Shown in pieces: positions 1 to 10,699 of a stretch of DNA of 64,000 nucleotides. Position 1 is the first letter of the stretch. Each line of letters begins with the position of its first letter. Under the pieces are notes generated by a model. It saw only the letters and a list, made by a program, of their open reading frames with translations, ran no database searches and was not told the origin of the DNA. The position numbers and the translations under genes are program-made. Source of the stretch: Agriotes lineatus (lineage: Eukaryota > Arthropoda > Insecta > Coleoptera > Elateridae); the NCBI GenBank assembly GCA_940337035.1, contig CALNHX010007661.1, positions 1 through 64,000 of the forward strand, in the 5' to 3' direction.

Positions 1-490
1 ACAACAGGATGTGAAACAAATTAGTGCAGGAATTGAACAATTAAAAAAAACAAGTCAGTGTAATTACGTGAGTGATAAGGACAATTAAATAACACAAAGT
101 GAGTGGCGCTATGACAGTTTAAAACCAAAATAAAAAGAACAATATTTTAGAAATAAGAATTTTTGTAAATAATTTTAGTTACAAGTTAAATTAGAGCAAG
201 AAGTTATTGTATTGCATTTGGTCAATTTCCGTTTTGTATAACTTAGATAGGCAATTGTTATTAACGACCAACATCCAGAGATAATTGAATAAAATTATTT
301 AATGACATGCAGTTTCTGTGCTCTCCAAAAATTACAGTTTTTACATAATAAATCATTAATTTTATCGATAAAAAGTGCACCATTGTGCCAAGTAATTGTT
401 CGTGCACCTGTGAGAATGTGGGGAACATTTTTCCTCACCAAAAATAATTTTTCACCGTGACCACATCCTGAGGACATCGGGGAAGCCAAA
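1..490 (+). repeat. Dispersed repeat family, copy A (partial, cut by window start)
   Basis: Reading along this stretch, the order of short words matches two other places in the window: copy B (19,245-20,130, same strand) and copy C (22,255-23,195, opposite strand). Shared landmarks are a block around 285-340 beginning GACATGCAG followed by GTGCTC, a CATTGTG block near 382 and an AATTTTTCACCG block near 447. The end of the shared region followed by GC-richer sequence would fit an LTR joined to an internal region, but no ORF confirms this. Unclassified. Confidence 0.55.
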
Positions 491-1559
491 GCAGTTCTCG
501 AATTTCAGCCAGGGCACATTTTGAGTTCCCGAGCCCAAGATTTAAGCAGAAGCATATCCGCACAGCGTGTAGGAAGCAGCTACAGCAGCCACAGCATCCC
601 AGGGGTCTAACTACAGGCAGAATTCAGCAGGAGATGCAGTCCGATTGAGCTACCGCAGTCGTGCAAAGAAGTCAGGGTAGTTTTTCAATCAAAGTAACGG
701 CGTTAGCAAGCGGAAATTCGCATGACTACTAGAGCAAACCTTCATGAACGAGCCCCAGGCAGAGTTAAGCATCCATTAAAAACCAAATATCCAGTAATTG
801 CCATAATCAAGTTTGAGGTTATGTTGGTCCCAAAGTGACGCTCCAAAAAAACAGTTTAATGTTGTAACAACGAAGTGGAGGTTTTGGCCTGCAAAAAAAT
901 GAGAATCAGTGACGCTAAGAGCGCGATAATTCAAAATTTACCTGATAAATCGCTCATAAAACACCTTTTATTAGTTTAAATCACAAAAACGAAACACGAA
1001 CCAAAATAAACCGATTTGTAATAGGAGTTTGACAGAAATAGCGTCTGCGCGGTCGAGTTAAATTTATAATCCAGTGACGAGTCATCTTGCTCACCTAGCT
1101 AGCCTCTGTAAGATTAAATTGCAGATGGATGAAATATAATAAAGGGCACAATACTGTTTACTTTATAAATAATTAACAAACCCAATAAGTATTTTTAATC
1201 AGTCGAAATTTGACCTAAATAAAAGAATATTTGCAGGTAGTGGTATTTGCTATTTATTTTATCATCTTCATTATAAGATTACAACACTGTCATAAACCAT
1301 AGCAATACATCTATTACAACTGATAATAATGTTGATCAATCCTTGTAACACTAAAGCCGAGCATATTTAATGATATTTCGCGCAATCGTAATATATTATC
1401 AATTCAACAATATAAAAGTAAAACAAACCAAGAATTATCGCCTTAAATAAGTAGGATAATATTACAATAAATTAAACATTTGGGGATAGGCTAATAAAAT
1501 TCTTAGGATTAATGACCTGACTTGTAAATTATAAATGTAGAGAATAAATGTATTTGAAA
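491..1559. other. Intergenic, no recognisable gene
   Basis: The first 300 bases are noticeably richer in G+C than the surroundings and could be the inner continuation of copy A. The rest is AT-rich. I see no ORF of note, no RNA gene and no terminal repeats. Confidence 0.4.
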
Positions 1560-1911
1560 TTACAGGCATGATTATATTTTTTTACAAAACTTACATTTTC
1601 TTTGATATAAACTAATACTCCATCGGCTTTATTGAATTTACTTTCATTGTAAATAGCTTTATAGCCTTCGATGTTATAAGCACTTGAATTATGTATTTGC
1701 CATGTTTCAGTTAGAATAATAGATTCAGATCTACTTTTGCTTCGCTAATTAATATTTTGAGTTATGTTTTTGTCGAACTTCTAATGTTCTGTTGTAGGAT
1801 TTTAAAGTTTTTGTTGTTATTATTTATTTCATACAAATTCTTTAGTTTGTTCACGTACTGCAAAAGATATGTTTCAAGTGTTTCCTCAACAATTTCTAGC
1901 AGGGGATCCAT
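1560..1911 (-). pseudogene. Non-LTR retrotransposon ORF2 start, endonuclease N-terminus (broken)
   Basis: On the minus strand an ATG at 1,911 opens a frame that runs through an Asn-rich stretch into FKILQQNIRS, the typical beginning of an apurinic-type endonuclease domain of non-LTR elements. After a stop and a frame change comes SIILTETW, then YNIEGYKAIYNES and GVLVYIKENVSF, which match endonuclease motifs (the E of LTETW is catalytic in the family). The copy ends near 1,560, so the rest of the endonuclease and all of the reverse transcriptase are missing. It lies directly downstream of an ORF1-like frame on the same strand (2,089-2,820), so both belong to one 3'-truncated element. Dead. Confidence 0.7.
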
Positions 1912-2088
1912 TGTTTGCTATTTCAACTGTAGAGTGTACCAGTATTAATTACAATGAATAATATAATGAATAATTAGTGAGACATAAAAATAGTGTTTCA
2001 ATTTTTTAGTTTTTATTTTTATTTCATTTGTAACCTTACTAATTGTCCGATTGTCTCAATTCACCATTATAAGAAAGTGATCCAGGTC

Positions 2089-2820
2089 TTAAAATCTTTT
2101 CGATTTATACTTCTTGTAATTATAGTCTTGTTTTTGGTTTTTGGGGTATTCTTTGTATGCCTGATCTTGCCTTTTGAAGGGTGATGCGCTGTTGGTTTGA
2201 ATTGTTTTTGTAGGAACTGGTGTTGTTCCTTGTTCAGTATTTTCTATATTTCGCCATCTACCACTATTCAGTTGCTTCACTGTATATTCTTCTCCACTGA
2301 TAACTAACTTTACTTTTTTAATAAACGCATCTAGTCCCTTACTTTGAGCATCTTTCAAAAATTTTCTTAATTCTTTCGCATGTTCGTAATCAATTTTACA
2401 CTGGTCATGGTGTATATAGATATTTGTCCCTTTCAGTTTATAGGTATTAGGTACATACAAGCACCTTTTTCTGTAAATTTGACAAGGATTCCACTTCTAT
2501 TGGAGCATTTACACCTCTAGATACTTTATAAATGTGATTGCAATCATCCAGGTTTAAGTTTAGGCCTAGTAGCTCATTTAATTTCATAATTACTTCTTCT
2601 TCTGTTGTTAGTTCAAAAATGATAACATTGTTTTTTTTAGTGGTTTGTTGGAGGAAAAGTACGTCTTTTTCAACGTTCCTGAATTCATTTTCAGTTGAGG
2701 TAATTTTATCTGTGGTATGTTTACCTTCAGTTTCAATCTTTTCTTTTACTCGTTATATATCAGCTTTCAGTTCGTTGGTATGTATATATCTTATTACAAT
2801 GCTTGATCTGTTTCCGTCAT
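2089..2820 (-). pseudogene. Non-LTR retrotransposon ORF1-like protein (frameshifted)
   Basis: The minus strand from an ATG at 2,820 has a charged, helix-prone N-terminal stretch with a stop near 2,755. A segment reading NNVIIFELT follows, and after a one-base shift near 2,465 comes the conserved C-terminal block with YKLKGTNIYIHHD and ELRKFLKDAQSKGLDAF. This is the RNA-binding-like C-terminal domain of insect non-LTR ORF1 proteins, which act as nucleic-acid chaperones during target-primed reverse transcription. A basic Lys/Tyr/Gln-rich tail follows. The ORF2 start at 1,911 lies just downstream. The family is clear; the clade is not. Confidence 0.65.
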
Positions 2821-3013
2821 TGCTTCCTTACGCATTAACTACTTCCGTGATATTTCTGTTCAGCAATCTACCTCTGTTGGGCTTTAAATAAAGCTGTTTT
2901 GTGTCTATTTGTGTTTGTTTCCAATATCGAATGTGATCGTGAATGAGAAATTATGATTTAATGACAATCTGCTTTTGTTCTAGATGTGAAGATATCAAAC
3001 TACCCTTGGCTCA

Positions 3014-3020
3014 TATATAA
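3014..3020 (+). promoter_or_regulatory. TATA-like sequence upstream of the zinc-finger gene
   Basis: TATATAA lies about 48 bases before the ATG of the zinc-finger gene. In AT-rich DNA such words occur by chance, so this is only a candidate. Confidence 0.2.
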
Positions 3021-3067
3021 TTAAAAGAAACATTCAAGCAAACATAATCGCCATTAAAAAAGGCACT

Positions 3068-4720
3068 ATGGAAAATCAGTATTCTACTTCTGCAGGAACT
3101 ACACCGTACAGATCGCAAAACACAAATAGCAATGAAAGTTTTGATAAGTTATCTATAAAACAAGAAGTCATCGAATTAAAGAATGAAAATTATGAAAACA
3201 AAACATTTGACAAAAATAATGTAAATATTGCTTGTAGTGAAGAGAAATCTTATAGTTGCTCGATTTGTGAATACAGAACAGCACATAAAATCAGTCTAGT
3301 TAGACATTTGAAGAATCATTCAGGAGAAAAACCATATAGTTGTTCTGTTTGTGAATACAGAACAGCAATAAAAAGTAGTTTAGTTACACATGTGAAGAAT
3401 CATTCAGGAGAAAAACCATATAGTTGTTCTGTTTGTGAATACAGAACAGCACGTAAAAGCAGTCTAGTTAGACATATGAAGAATCATTCAGAAGAAAAAC
3501 CATACAGTTGTTCTGTTTGTGAATACAGAACAGCAATAAAAAGTAGTTTAGTTACACATGTGAAGAATCATTCAGGAGAAAAACCATATAGTTGTTCTGT
3601 TTGTGAATACAGAACAGCACATAAAAGCAGTCTAGTTAGACATGTGAAGAATCATTCAGGAGAAAAACCATACAGTTGTTCTGTTTGTGAATACAGAACA
3701 GCAATGAAAAGTAGTTTAGTTACACATGTGAAGAATCATTCAGGAGAAAAACCATACAGTTGTTCTGTTTGTGAATACAGAACAGCAGTGAAAAGTAGTT
3801 TAGTTACACATATGAAAACTCATACAGGAGAAAAGTCATATTGTTGCTCGATTTGTGAATACCAAACGGCACATAAATCTCATTTAGTTAGACATGTGAA
3901 GAACCATACAGGAGAAAAGCCATACAGTTGCGCAGTTTGTGAATACAGAACAGCAACGAAAGGTCATTTAGTTACACATATGGAAACTCATACAGGGGAA
4001 AAGCCATACAGTTGTTCTGTTTGTGAATACAGAACAGCACAAAAAAACCGTTTAGTTCGACATATGAAAACTCATACAGGGGAAAAACCATACAGTTGTT
4101 CGATTTGTGAATATAGAACAGCAATGAAAAGTAGTTTAGTTGCACATATGAATAACCATATAGGAGAAAAACCATACAATTGTTCTGTTTGTGAATACAG
4201 AACAGCAATGAAAAGTAGTTTAGTTATACATGTGAAGAACCATATAGGAGAAAAACCATACAGTTGTTCTGTTTGTGGAAAAAGAACAGCACAAAAAAAC
4301 AATTTAGTTCGACATATGAAAACTCATACAGGGGAAAAACCATACAGTTGTTCTGTTTGTGAATACAGAACAGCAATGAAAAATAGTTTAGTTATTCATA
4401 TGAAGAACCATATAGGAGAAAAACCATATAGTTGTTCTGTTTGTGAATACAGAACAGCAGTGAAAAGTAGTTTAGTTACACATATGAAAACCCATACAGG
4501 AGAAAAGCCATATTGTTGCACGGTTTGTGAATACCAAACGGCACATAAATTTAATTTAGTTGCACATATGAAGAATCATACAGGAGAAAAGCCTTACAGT
4601 TGCGCGCTTTGTGAATACAGAACAGCAGTGAAAAGTAGTTTAGTTACACATATGAAAACTCATGCAAAAGAAAAGCCATTTACTTACACTGTCGGTGGAA
4701 ATAAGGCAACACAAATATAA
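3068..4720 (+). CDS. C2H2 zinc-finger protein with 17 tandem fingers
   Basis: The protein is 550 residues long. Residues 1-61 form an acidic, Asn/Glu-rich leader with an IKQE motif that fits a SUMO-acceptor site. From residue 62, seventeen 28-residue C2H2 units follow without a break (C-x2-C-x12-H-x3-H), joined by GEKP-type linkers. This is the layout of a nuclear sequence-specific DNA-binding protein, and the linkers are largely canonical (fingers 3, 7 and 17 differ slightly). Finger 13 is the only one with CGKR instead of CEYR or CEYQ. Recognition-helix positions vary (HKIS, IKSS, RKSS, QKNR, TKGH), so fingers differ in likely base preference. There is no KRAB, BTB or ZAD domain in the frame. 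At DNA level, fingers 2-3 and 4-5 are nearly the same 168-bp block, indicating recent unequal exchange. The frame ends in a degenerate half-finger (TYTVGGNKATQI), so the ancestral protein was longer. It may be one exon of a host gene, or an expanded paralogue. Confidence 0.88.
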   Translation: MENQYSTSAGTTPYRSQNTNSNESFDKLSIKQEVIELKNENYENKTFDKNNVNIACSEEKSYSCSICEYRTAHKISLVRHLKNHSGEKPYSCSVCEYRTAIKSSLVTHVKNHSGEKPYSCSVCEYRTARKSSLVRHMKNHSEEKPYSCSVCEYRTAIKSSLVTHVKNHSGEKPYSCSVCEYRTAHKSSLVRHVKNHSGEKPYSCSVCEYRTAMKSSLVTHVKNHSGEKPYSCSVCEYRTAVKSSLVTHMKTHTGEKSYCCSICEYQTAHKSHLVRHVKNHTGEKPYSCAVCEYRTATKGHLVTHMETHTGEKPYSCSVCEYRTAQKNRLVRHMKTHTGEKPYSCSICEYRTAMKSSLVAHMNNHIGEKPYNCSVCEYRTAMKSSLVIHVKNHIGEKPYSCSVCGKRTAQKNNLVRHMKTHTGEKPYSCSVCEYRTAMKNSLVIHMKNHIGEKPYSCSVCEYRTAVKSSLVTHMKTHTGEKPYCCTVCEYQTAHKFNLVAHMKNHTGEKPYSCALCEYRTAVKSSLVTHMKTHAKEKPFTYTVGGNKATQI

Positions 4721-4803
4721 TTTAATTACACATGTGTGCACTGATGCAGGAGAAAAACGTTACAGTTGCTCTGTATATAAATACAGAAGAGTGTATAAAA
4801 TAG
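4721..4803 (+). pseudogene. Decayed zinc fingers beyond the stop
   Basis: After the stop, a shifted frame still reads LITHVCTDAGEKRYSCSV, i.e. the end of one finger, a GEK-type linker and the start of another with its second Cys lost. A further scrap near 5,716-5,758 (reading CECSPVQKSILHM) resembles CEYRTAVKSSLVTHM. The array once extended past the present stop. Confidence 0.6.
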
Positions 4804-4829
4804 TTATTTTTGTATTAAGTGCATGGATT

Positions 4830-5140
4830 GAGTGTTTTCTGCTGGGCATGAGAATGTTACTTTAGCCAAGGCCGTTAGGTTGAGGCAAAAAAAGAATCTG
4901 AATCCACCAAAAAATGGTAATTTTGCCCACGAAATACAGAGAATATATTTTTCTACTACCGTCACAAGAATATCAATATTGTTTTGCATCCAGGTGCGCA
5001 AAATTCTTTTTTTCAACAAAACACAACGTATTTTTGCCAGGTTAGAAAAAGGCAAACTCTGCGTGTCATCGATAGAGATGCATAAATGTCATCTTTTTTT
5101 TTACTATTGTAGAAAAAAGGAGCGTAGTTACACATGTATG
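4830..5140 (+). repeat. Direct repeat, copy 1 (about 300 bp)
   Basis: Shares GAGTGTTTTCT, TTAGGTTGAGGCAAAAAA, TATTTTTGCCAGGTTAGAAA and TTGTAGAAAAAA in the same order with 5,409-5,663. Both copies end in a scrap resembling the last codons of a zinc finger (AGTTACACATGT here). Confidence 0.65.
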
Positions 5141-5408
5141 TATTATTGTTAACTTCTTGTTACCTTAGCAGTGTAGAGGCTGGTGCTTTGTATGCTTGCA
5201 TCTGGTGGTGTAGTGCTCAACATACCCCGAGTTGCAAGTTACAAAGTTGGAACATGCCTTTCGTGCTTGCGTAGCAACCATTGTATGTTAGGTATGTGTC
5301 TTGGTAATGTGGGAACCTTGTTACTCTATCTGTTAGGTCTGTGGTTTTGACTAAGAGCACAGTTAATTTGGTGCTCAACTGTGAATGGTCTTACCGAGCT
5401 CGTGAAAT

Positions 5409-5663
5409 GAGTGTTTTTTTCTGCCTATGAGAATGTCACTTTCAGCCAAGTGTTAGGTTGAGGCAAAAAATTAATTCAAATGCATAAAAAATGCTCATTT
5501 TCTTTGCGTAAAATGCTTTTTTTTTCACGTCGCCAATGGTAACGTAAAATATGTAACTTATTTTTGCAAGGTTAGAAAGGGGAAACTGCATATGGATAAA
5601 GTTGTGTAAATATCACCTTTTTTTGACGGTTGTAGAAAAAACCAGTTTAGCTACATGTATAAG
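5409..5663 (+). repeat. Direct repeat, copy 2 (diverged)
   Basis: Diverged partner of 4,830-5,140, offset by about 580 bases. It suggests segmental duplication of the region after the zinc-finger array rather than a terminal-repeat transposon, since I see no target duplication. The bases between the copies hold no recognisable gene. Confidence 0.6.
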
Positions 5664-5795
5664 TTTTAATTCTGTAGTGGTAAACACAAGATATCGCTTA
5701 GGAAATAATCTTATTATTTGTGAATGCAGTCCAGTACAGAAAAGCATTTTACATATGTAATATATGAACTAATAAATTTTAAATATAACAATGTA

Positions 5796-6016
5796 TATGA
5801 CGTCCCAATGCACATACAGCATTCCTGGGCACCTCAGATGATTTTGTAGATGCCACCCCTGCAGTAATAAACTGGCTTAGAAACCTTGATATTGAACTGT
5901 AACATATTGTTGACTATTTTATGTTTTTATACATCCACTCTTTTATTGTAATGTTCTATGTTGAACTTGAGTGCTTATTATTATATTTTTATTTGTAATG
6001 TAATAAATAAATAAAA
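5796..6016 (+). pseudogene. 3' end of a non-LTR retrotransposon ORF2 with AATA-type tail
   Basis: The frame reads SDDFVDATPAVINWLRNLD and ends at a TAA (5,900-5,902). The element at 46,583-47,847 ends with the related AMAWLTNLDIQL, so this is the last roughly 35 codons of the same kind of element. A short 3' untranslated stretch follows and ends in AATAAATAAATAAA at about 6,002-6,015, a typical non-LTR tail. It is strongly 5'-truncated. Confidence 0.65.
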
Positions 6017-6289
6017 ATTGGGCAGCTACAACATAGCTTTAATTTGAAATTTTATATTGCCTCGCACTTGAAGCTAATTAAAAAATAATTAATTATGCTT
6101 TATTTGCACTTCCCGCGAAGTATGAATGGTCCTCGACACCGAAACGTAAAAGAGGCTATAGATTATGAATGAATGAATGAATGTAGTAAAGGTATGTTGC
6201 ATTTTATATTTTATTCATTTGCAACTTATCAATACTTGCGCCGTCTAGCAATTTGAGACACATTTGCAGGGTTAGGTTGTTACACTTTA
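6017..6289. other. Spacer with GAAT microsatellite
   Basis: Contains (GAAT)n at about 6,166-6,182. No coding signal seen. Confidence 0.4.
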
Positions 6290-6905
6290 ATAATAATTAT
6301 TTATTTATTTATTCATTTGTTTAAACTGCTGCCAACAATGCTGAAGCACTAAAATTAGGCTATAGTCTAATTACTACAAGCATATCAAAAAAGAATATGA
6401 CGACACATAATTGCTAAACTAAACTAAATTTTAATTTAAATACTTTTTTGTATAAAATGGTTTCAAATACCTTTGATATTGATTGAAGTATAGATATGGG
6501 TCTGTAGTTAAGTAGATTAGTTTTATCACCACTCTTGTAAGCTGGACACACTCTTGCCATTTTCCATTTATCAGGATAAGTATGAGTTTGCAGAGAAAGA
6601 TTAAATAAAGTTGTCATAGGAGAAGCTAGAAACTTCGAACACTCCTTGTATATGTAAATGGGAATTCCATCAAAACCAACAGCTGTTGTGGGTTTGAGAG
6701 AACGCAAAGCTAGTATCGTCTCTTCCACAGTTATATGATCAATGCCAAAGTTACACTATTGTACATTTCCTCCGAGTCCATATCTATATCTTCCTGAGTG
6801 TACACAGAGTGAAAATTATCTACAAATGCTTCAGTTGTCTCTGCATAGTTATTAAAGTATTGTTATGATACATTAAGATCAGCCAAACTGTTCTCTGCTG
6901 AAGAT
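6290..6905 (-). pseudogene. CR1/jockey-like element: RT N-terminus fused to 3' tail (internal deletion)
   Basis: The minus-strand frame reads YAETTEAFVDNFHSVYT, then after a frameshift ILALRSLKPTTAVGFDGIP, PDKWKMARVCPAYKSGDK and LLNYRPISILQSISKVFE. These are the first conserved blocks of a CR1/jockey-type reverse transcriptase. The frame then stops and passes into about 100 bases of untranslated sequence ending in an AATA/AAT-rich tail (about 6,286-6,320), so most of the RT, including the catalytic YxDD box, is deleted. This is the 3'-most piece of the element whose other parts lie at 10,700-11,397, 16,121-16,572 and 16,571-18,305, all in matching order on the minus strand. Confidence 0.75.
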
Positions 6906-7726
6906 TAAATGTTAAAAATAGAATTTGGAAGATCAATACAATCAATTTAGAAAAGTTTAAAAAGAATTGGCTGTTTGAATGAAAGTCATTAATAGAATTT
7001 GAATTTGATGCAAATTAAGATGAAAGGTATATCACTTGAGTATTCTATAGTGGTTTTGAAAGTGATAAGGTAAATTCATGCTCATATTACATATGACAAA
7101 TATAAATTCTATTAAAATAATATGATGAAGTAGGTAGAACTCAAATAAGTTCAATTTGTAGATGGCATGAATAATTGTAACATAGGAGCTAAGCAGATTT
7201 TGTTATTTTAATATGCTAGTAGGTGAAAATATTTTTTAAAAGGGTTAGAACAAATTTACGAGGTGAAAATTAAATGAAATATTAAGAAGATTATTATAAC
7301 AGTTAACACACCTCGCTACACTCATCGCTCTTGAGGGTGTGGCAGGAGTTAAGATGGTGGCTTAATGGCCACGCGTTCCCTCCTAGCTCAGCGGATGTGA
7401 GCGGGGCGACCAATGGGTGAGGAGGCTGGAGAGTGTGAGTGCCTATGGCTCCTTATTGGCTAAAATAATGATTTAGAATGGCAGAATAATGGTTTATTTA
7501 AGTACACTTAACCTAATTGAAACATTAACAAACAACAACAAAGAAACACATTCATACACACAACTGACTAAACCTAAATTATAACATATTGTTCTGGCAC
7601 TCGGCTACAGTTCGCGGTGGGGGGGATGCACTTTGTAATGGCGCCGGACGAGATTGCGGTCCACGGACCCGAACACACTCCCGGTGCCCTGATGGGGCGC
7701 TTCCCCGACCGTAGTTGCGCGTTCCT

Positions 7727-8250
7727 TCACTGGCGGCGGCGTCGGCGCTGTTGGCGTCGAATTCCCGGGATGTTGCGGGGTTCCGGCACGATGGGGAGAG
7801 GCGAGCGGAGGCGCAGGCGAGCGTTCCTCCTCGGGTCCCTTCCCTCGGTGAAGCGGTCGGTGGCGTCTCGGGGGCGGCGTGGGGTCAGCTGCACTTTGCG
7901 CAGCAGGAAGCGGTGGTCGGCCTCCGGCCTGGTCTCCTTCCACAGTTTCTCGAACTCGGCCTTCTCCTCTGGACCCAGGAAGAAGGCGACTCCCAGGAGT
8001 TGGGGGCGGCACGTGAGGCGGACTTGGGCCACGCGAAGCGGCGGGCCAGCTTCCGGGGTTGCGGCATCGTAGGCGGCTCGTCCGGTGGGGGTGTCTCCGG
8101 GCTGCGGCGTGCGGGGACAGGGCGGCGTCTCCGTGGGGGCGGTGGCTTGGGCACTTGGGGGACGGCGGCTCAGCCGAGCCTCTCGGAGGAGGGTAGCCTC
8201 GGGCGAACTGGGCGGCGATGGCCCGAAGAGGCGTTCCAGCAGTTCCTGAG
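7727..8250 (-). CDS. Unrecognised GC-rich ORF inside the GC-rich insertion
   Basis: From a possible splice acceptor (TTTCTATTACAG, about 8,251-8,262) the minus strand is open for roughly 170 codons to a TGA at about 7,727. It begins STQELLERLFGPSPP, passes a Pro/Thr-rich part, a more ordered block (LGVAFFLGPEEKAEFEKLW, FLLRKVQLTPRR) and ends in an Arg/Gln run. Two other frames are also open here, as expected in GC-rich DNA, so coding is not proven. The hydrophobic-acidic block looks more protein-like than the alternatives. I do not recognise a family. No in-frame ATG at the 5' end was found, so a start would need an upstream exon. A candidate 48-bp intron with donor CAGGTACAAGT near 8,300 leads into a frame that stops after seven codons. 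Confidence 0.3.
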
Positions 8251-9753
8251 TGCTGTAATAGAAAACAAGGAAGTGTGTGGGTTTGGAGGCTACTTGTACC
8301 TGGGAGGACGGCGGTCTGACTAGCGTAACGTCCCGGGTGGTTATCCAGGGATTACTTTTGTAGCATCCTGGCTGGACGTGGTTCGCGGAGTGGGGGGAAG
8401 CGGTGCAGCGCTATGGTCTGGGGGCGGCAGGACCTGGGGCACAGCGTCACGCAGGGCTAGGCTGGAGACGGGCAGCGACGTTGGCTGGGGCCACGGCTCG
8501 GCTCGACTTGGGGCTGGGCGTTCCTCCGGGTGTAGGCGGACGATGATGGCGGCGATCGGCGGCAGCGACTCGGACACCCTTTGTTTCTGCGATCAAGAGG
8601 ATCGAACAGGCACACGGAGTCTCGGAGTCGACTTCTGCGACTAAGAGGATCGAGCAGAAGGTTTGGCTTTCCAGTGACCGATGGTCTGGGCTAGAGAGAA
8701 GATTGATTCGAGAAGTTTCCCTCGATCGGATGAATCTTCTGGCTGCGGATGCTTCTTTTAAAGGGGCTTCTGCTCCCACCGTTTTCTCCCGGACGGCCGT
8801 TGTTTGGGGTGGGACGCGCTATTTTTGCTTCCGGGTATTGTTTCTTAATTTATTATTATTTTCGCGTTTTGCGTCCTTATTTTTGCCCGGGGGTTTTTTT
8901 AATGTGGCTCCCTGGACTCCTGACGTGAAGGCGCTTCTAATGACACCCAACTCGACTACCTTACTCTTAATTCGCCGGTGCCTTTAATCCAGTCGCGATA
9001 TATGTATTTAATTAATTTTCGTGGTTTGTCGATGCTTTTAATCCGGATCGCAGTCGAATTCTCTCCGGGGTTCGCCTCGCGTTTGAGATGCGTCTTAATC
9101 TCTTTACCTGGCTTTAACGACCGTGTTTGGCAAATTCCTTTGTTGTTTTGTTTTTGGTGGAATTTTCCGACACGCGGCCTGGTTTCGAGGAAGATCTAAA
9201 ACTTATTTGTTTATAATTTTTGCGTGTTCGTTTTATGTAGAGTCGCTCCGATTTCAAAACTCGCCCAGGGTCTCGGGGTTGCTATTTTCCTATGCTTCTT
9301 GTTACCTCGCTCGAGCTACGTACATTTAATACGTTTATTTTAATATTCCAGTTTTTATTTGCTCGCACTTCGGCTCGTGTCCGTGGTCTTTCAGTTTAGC
9401 GTGCTTCTTGCTTTAGATAAACGCTCCTGGTGCTGGGTCATTAGCGATGGCTAATTCTTTAAAGCCGATTATCCTTTAATGATGTTAGGTGCTTTCTTAT
9501 TTAATTGGCTGCGTCATTGAGCTTCTTGTGTATGCATTATATTTGCGGAGGTGCTGTTTTCTAAGAATCGGCTGCAACGCACATGTTGGCCCTTGGTCGG
9601 GGTGCCGGCGTGTTTTTATTGCAGGCCGGTCCCTGTTTGGCTATTTATGATGTTGTTTTTAAAATCGGAACTGACGGCGTTTGCTAATAATCCACGGGGT
9701 GGTCTAGATTTCTTTTTATTTAACTAAATTAAGCGTCGTCGGGGCCGACTTTT

Positions 9754-9806
9754 GCGCTAATATCTTCAGAATGGCGGCTTATATCCGCCCTCGGGGAGAT
9801 TAGCGC
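9754..9806. other. Nested stem-loop close to the right end of the GC-rich insertion
   Basis: GCGCTAATATCT pairs with AGATTAGCGC, and inside it GGCGG pairs with CCGCC around TTATAT. The structure ends 14 bases before the presumed element end. Terminal hairpins occur in Helitrons, but the terminus here is not CTRR. Confidence 0.5.
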
Positions 9807-10699
9807 AGGTGAATCATATCACAGTTACTGAAGAGAATTTGGAAGGTTGTATAACTAGATATCAGCAAGCAAAAGAAGCAAGAAGAAAATAAGATTTGGA
9901 TGGAATTGGTTTATTTTGAATAATACAATTGATAAGAAGTTATATTGATTAGAGAGTTGTCAAGTGCTGGATTTGTTGAGGGTGTACTGAGGACGTGTGG
10001 ATATGTCAACGGAGGATAGCAGAGGAACTACTAGGCTCAGACGATTCTGTTGGTTACTGACGACAGAGATTGCTAAAGTTGGAGCTAAGGAAGAAGAATA
10101 TTAATTAGGGATCATCTGTGAAAGCAAACTTACGGTGAAGCCGTCGGAACGAGGGAAGATCTGGAAGGTGACAGTAGCGTTGGTGAAGTAGAACGGGGCT
10201 ATTCCTGATAGCAGCCAAGGGTTTGACAAGTTGACAGCTGTTTGTCAGTAAGCAGTGCATCACAGCAGGACTAAATAGGAATCCGAGCTGTGGATATCAG
10301 GAGGAGTACTGTCTTGGAGGTGACATTGAAACGGAGAGTTAAAGCAGTTCAAGGTGGGTTTTAGTTTGTCCTATCAAAGCTATAGTAAATGAAAGACAAT
10401 TAAAAAAGTGTAATTAACTATAATCAAGTACTTACTGTGTAATATTGAGTCAATAAGATGTGAATAGAATTAATATTTGTCATATTTGATTGAAATTATT
10501 GGTGAAGCACTGTTTGACGTGCAAGGTGACAGTTCATGGCATTAAACAATTTAAAGTCATTATTAGAATAAAATTTCAATTAATATGCAACTAGATAATC
10601 GAACCAACCCTGAAAAGAGTCTCAAGGCGCTATCGTTATTAATAAGAAAATAATATTGAATTTCAAACTATATAATTCAATTTAGAAAAATATTAGAGC

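Larger units (their letters stand above)
7306..9820 (-). mobile_element. GC-rich 2.5-kb insertion bounded by a 7-bp duplication
   Basis: Base composition changes abruptly here. The segment is flanked by ACAGTTA at 7,299-7,305 and 9,821-9,827, which looks like a target-site duplication. Short end similarity (CACCTCGCTA at the left, CACCTGCGCTA read inward from the right) hints at imperfect terminal inverted repeats. On the minus strand there are Pro/Arg-rich open stretches at about 8,800-7,600 and then an AATAAA signal near 7,492, so a minus-strand transcription unit is plausible. No transposase or RT motif was recognised. It could be a non-autonomous DNA transposon, a solo LTR, or a captured gene. 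Confidence 0.5.

Noticed and set aside
3972..4302. Minus-strand frames of 76-78 codons inside the zinc-finger gene
   Set aside because: Antisense shadows of the repeated finger codons.
7605..8323. Several overlapping Pro/Arg/Ser-rich frames on both strands
   Set aside because: Expected in GC-rich DNA; only one frame with a more ordered block was kept, at low confidence.
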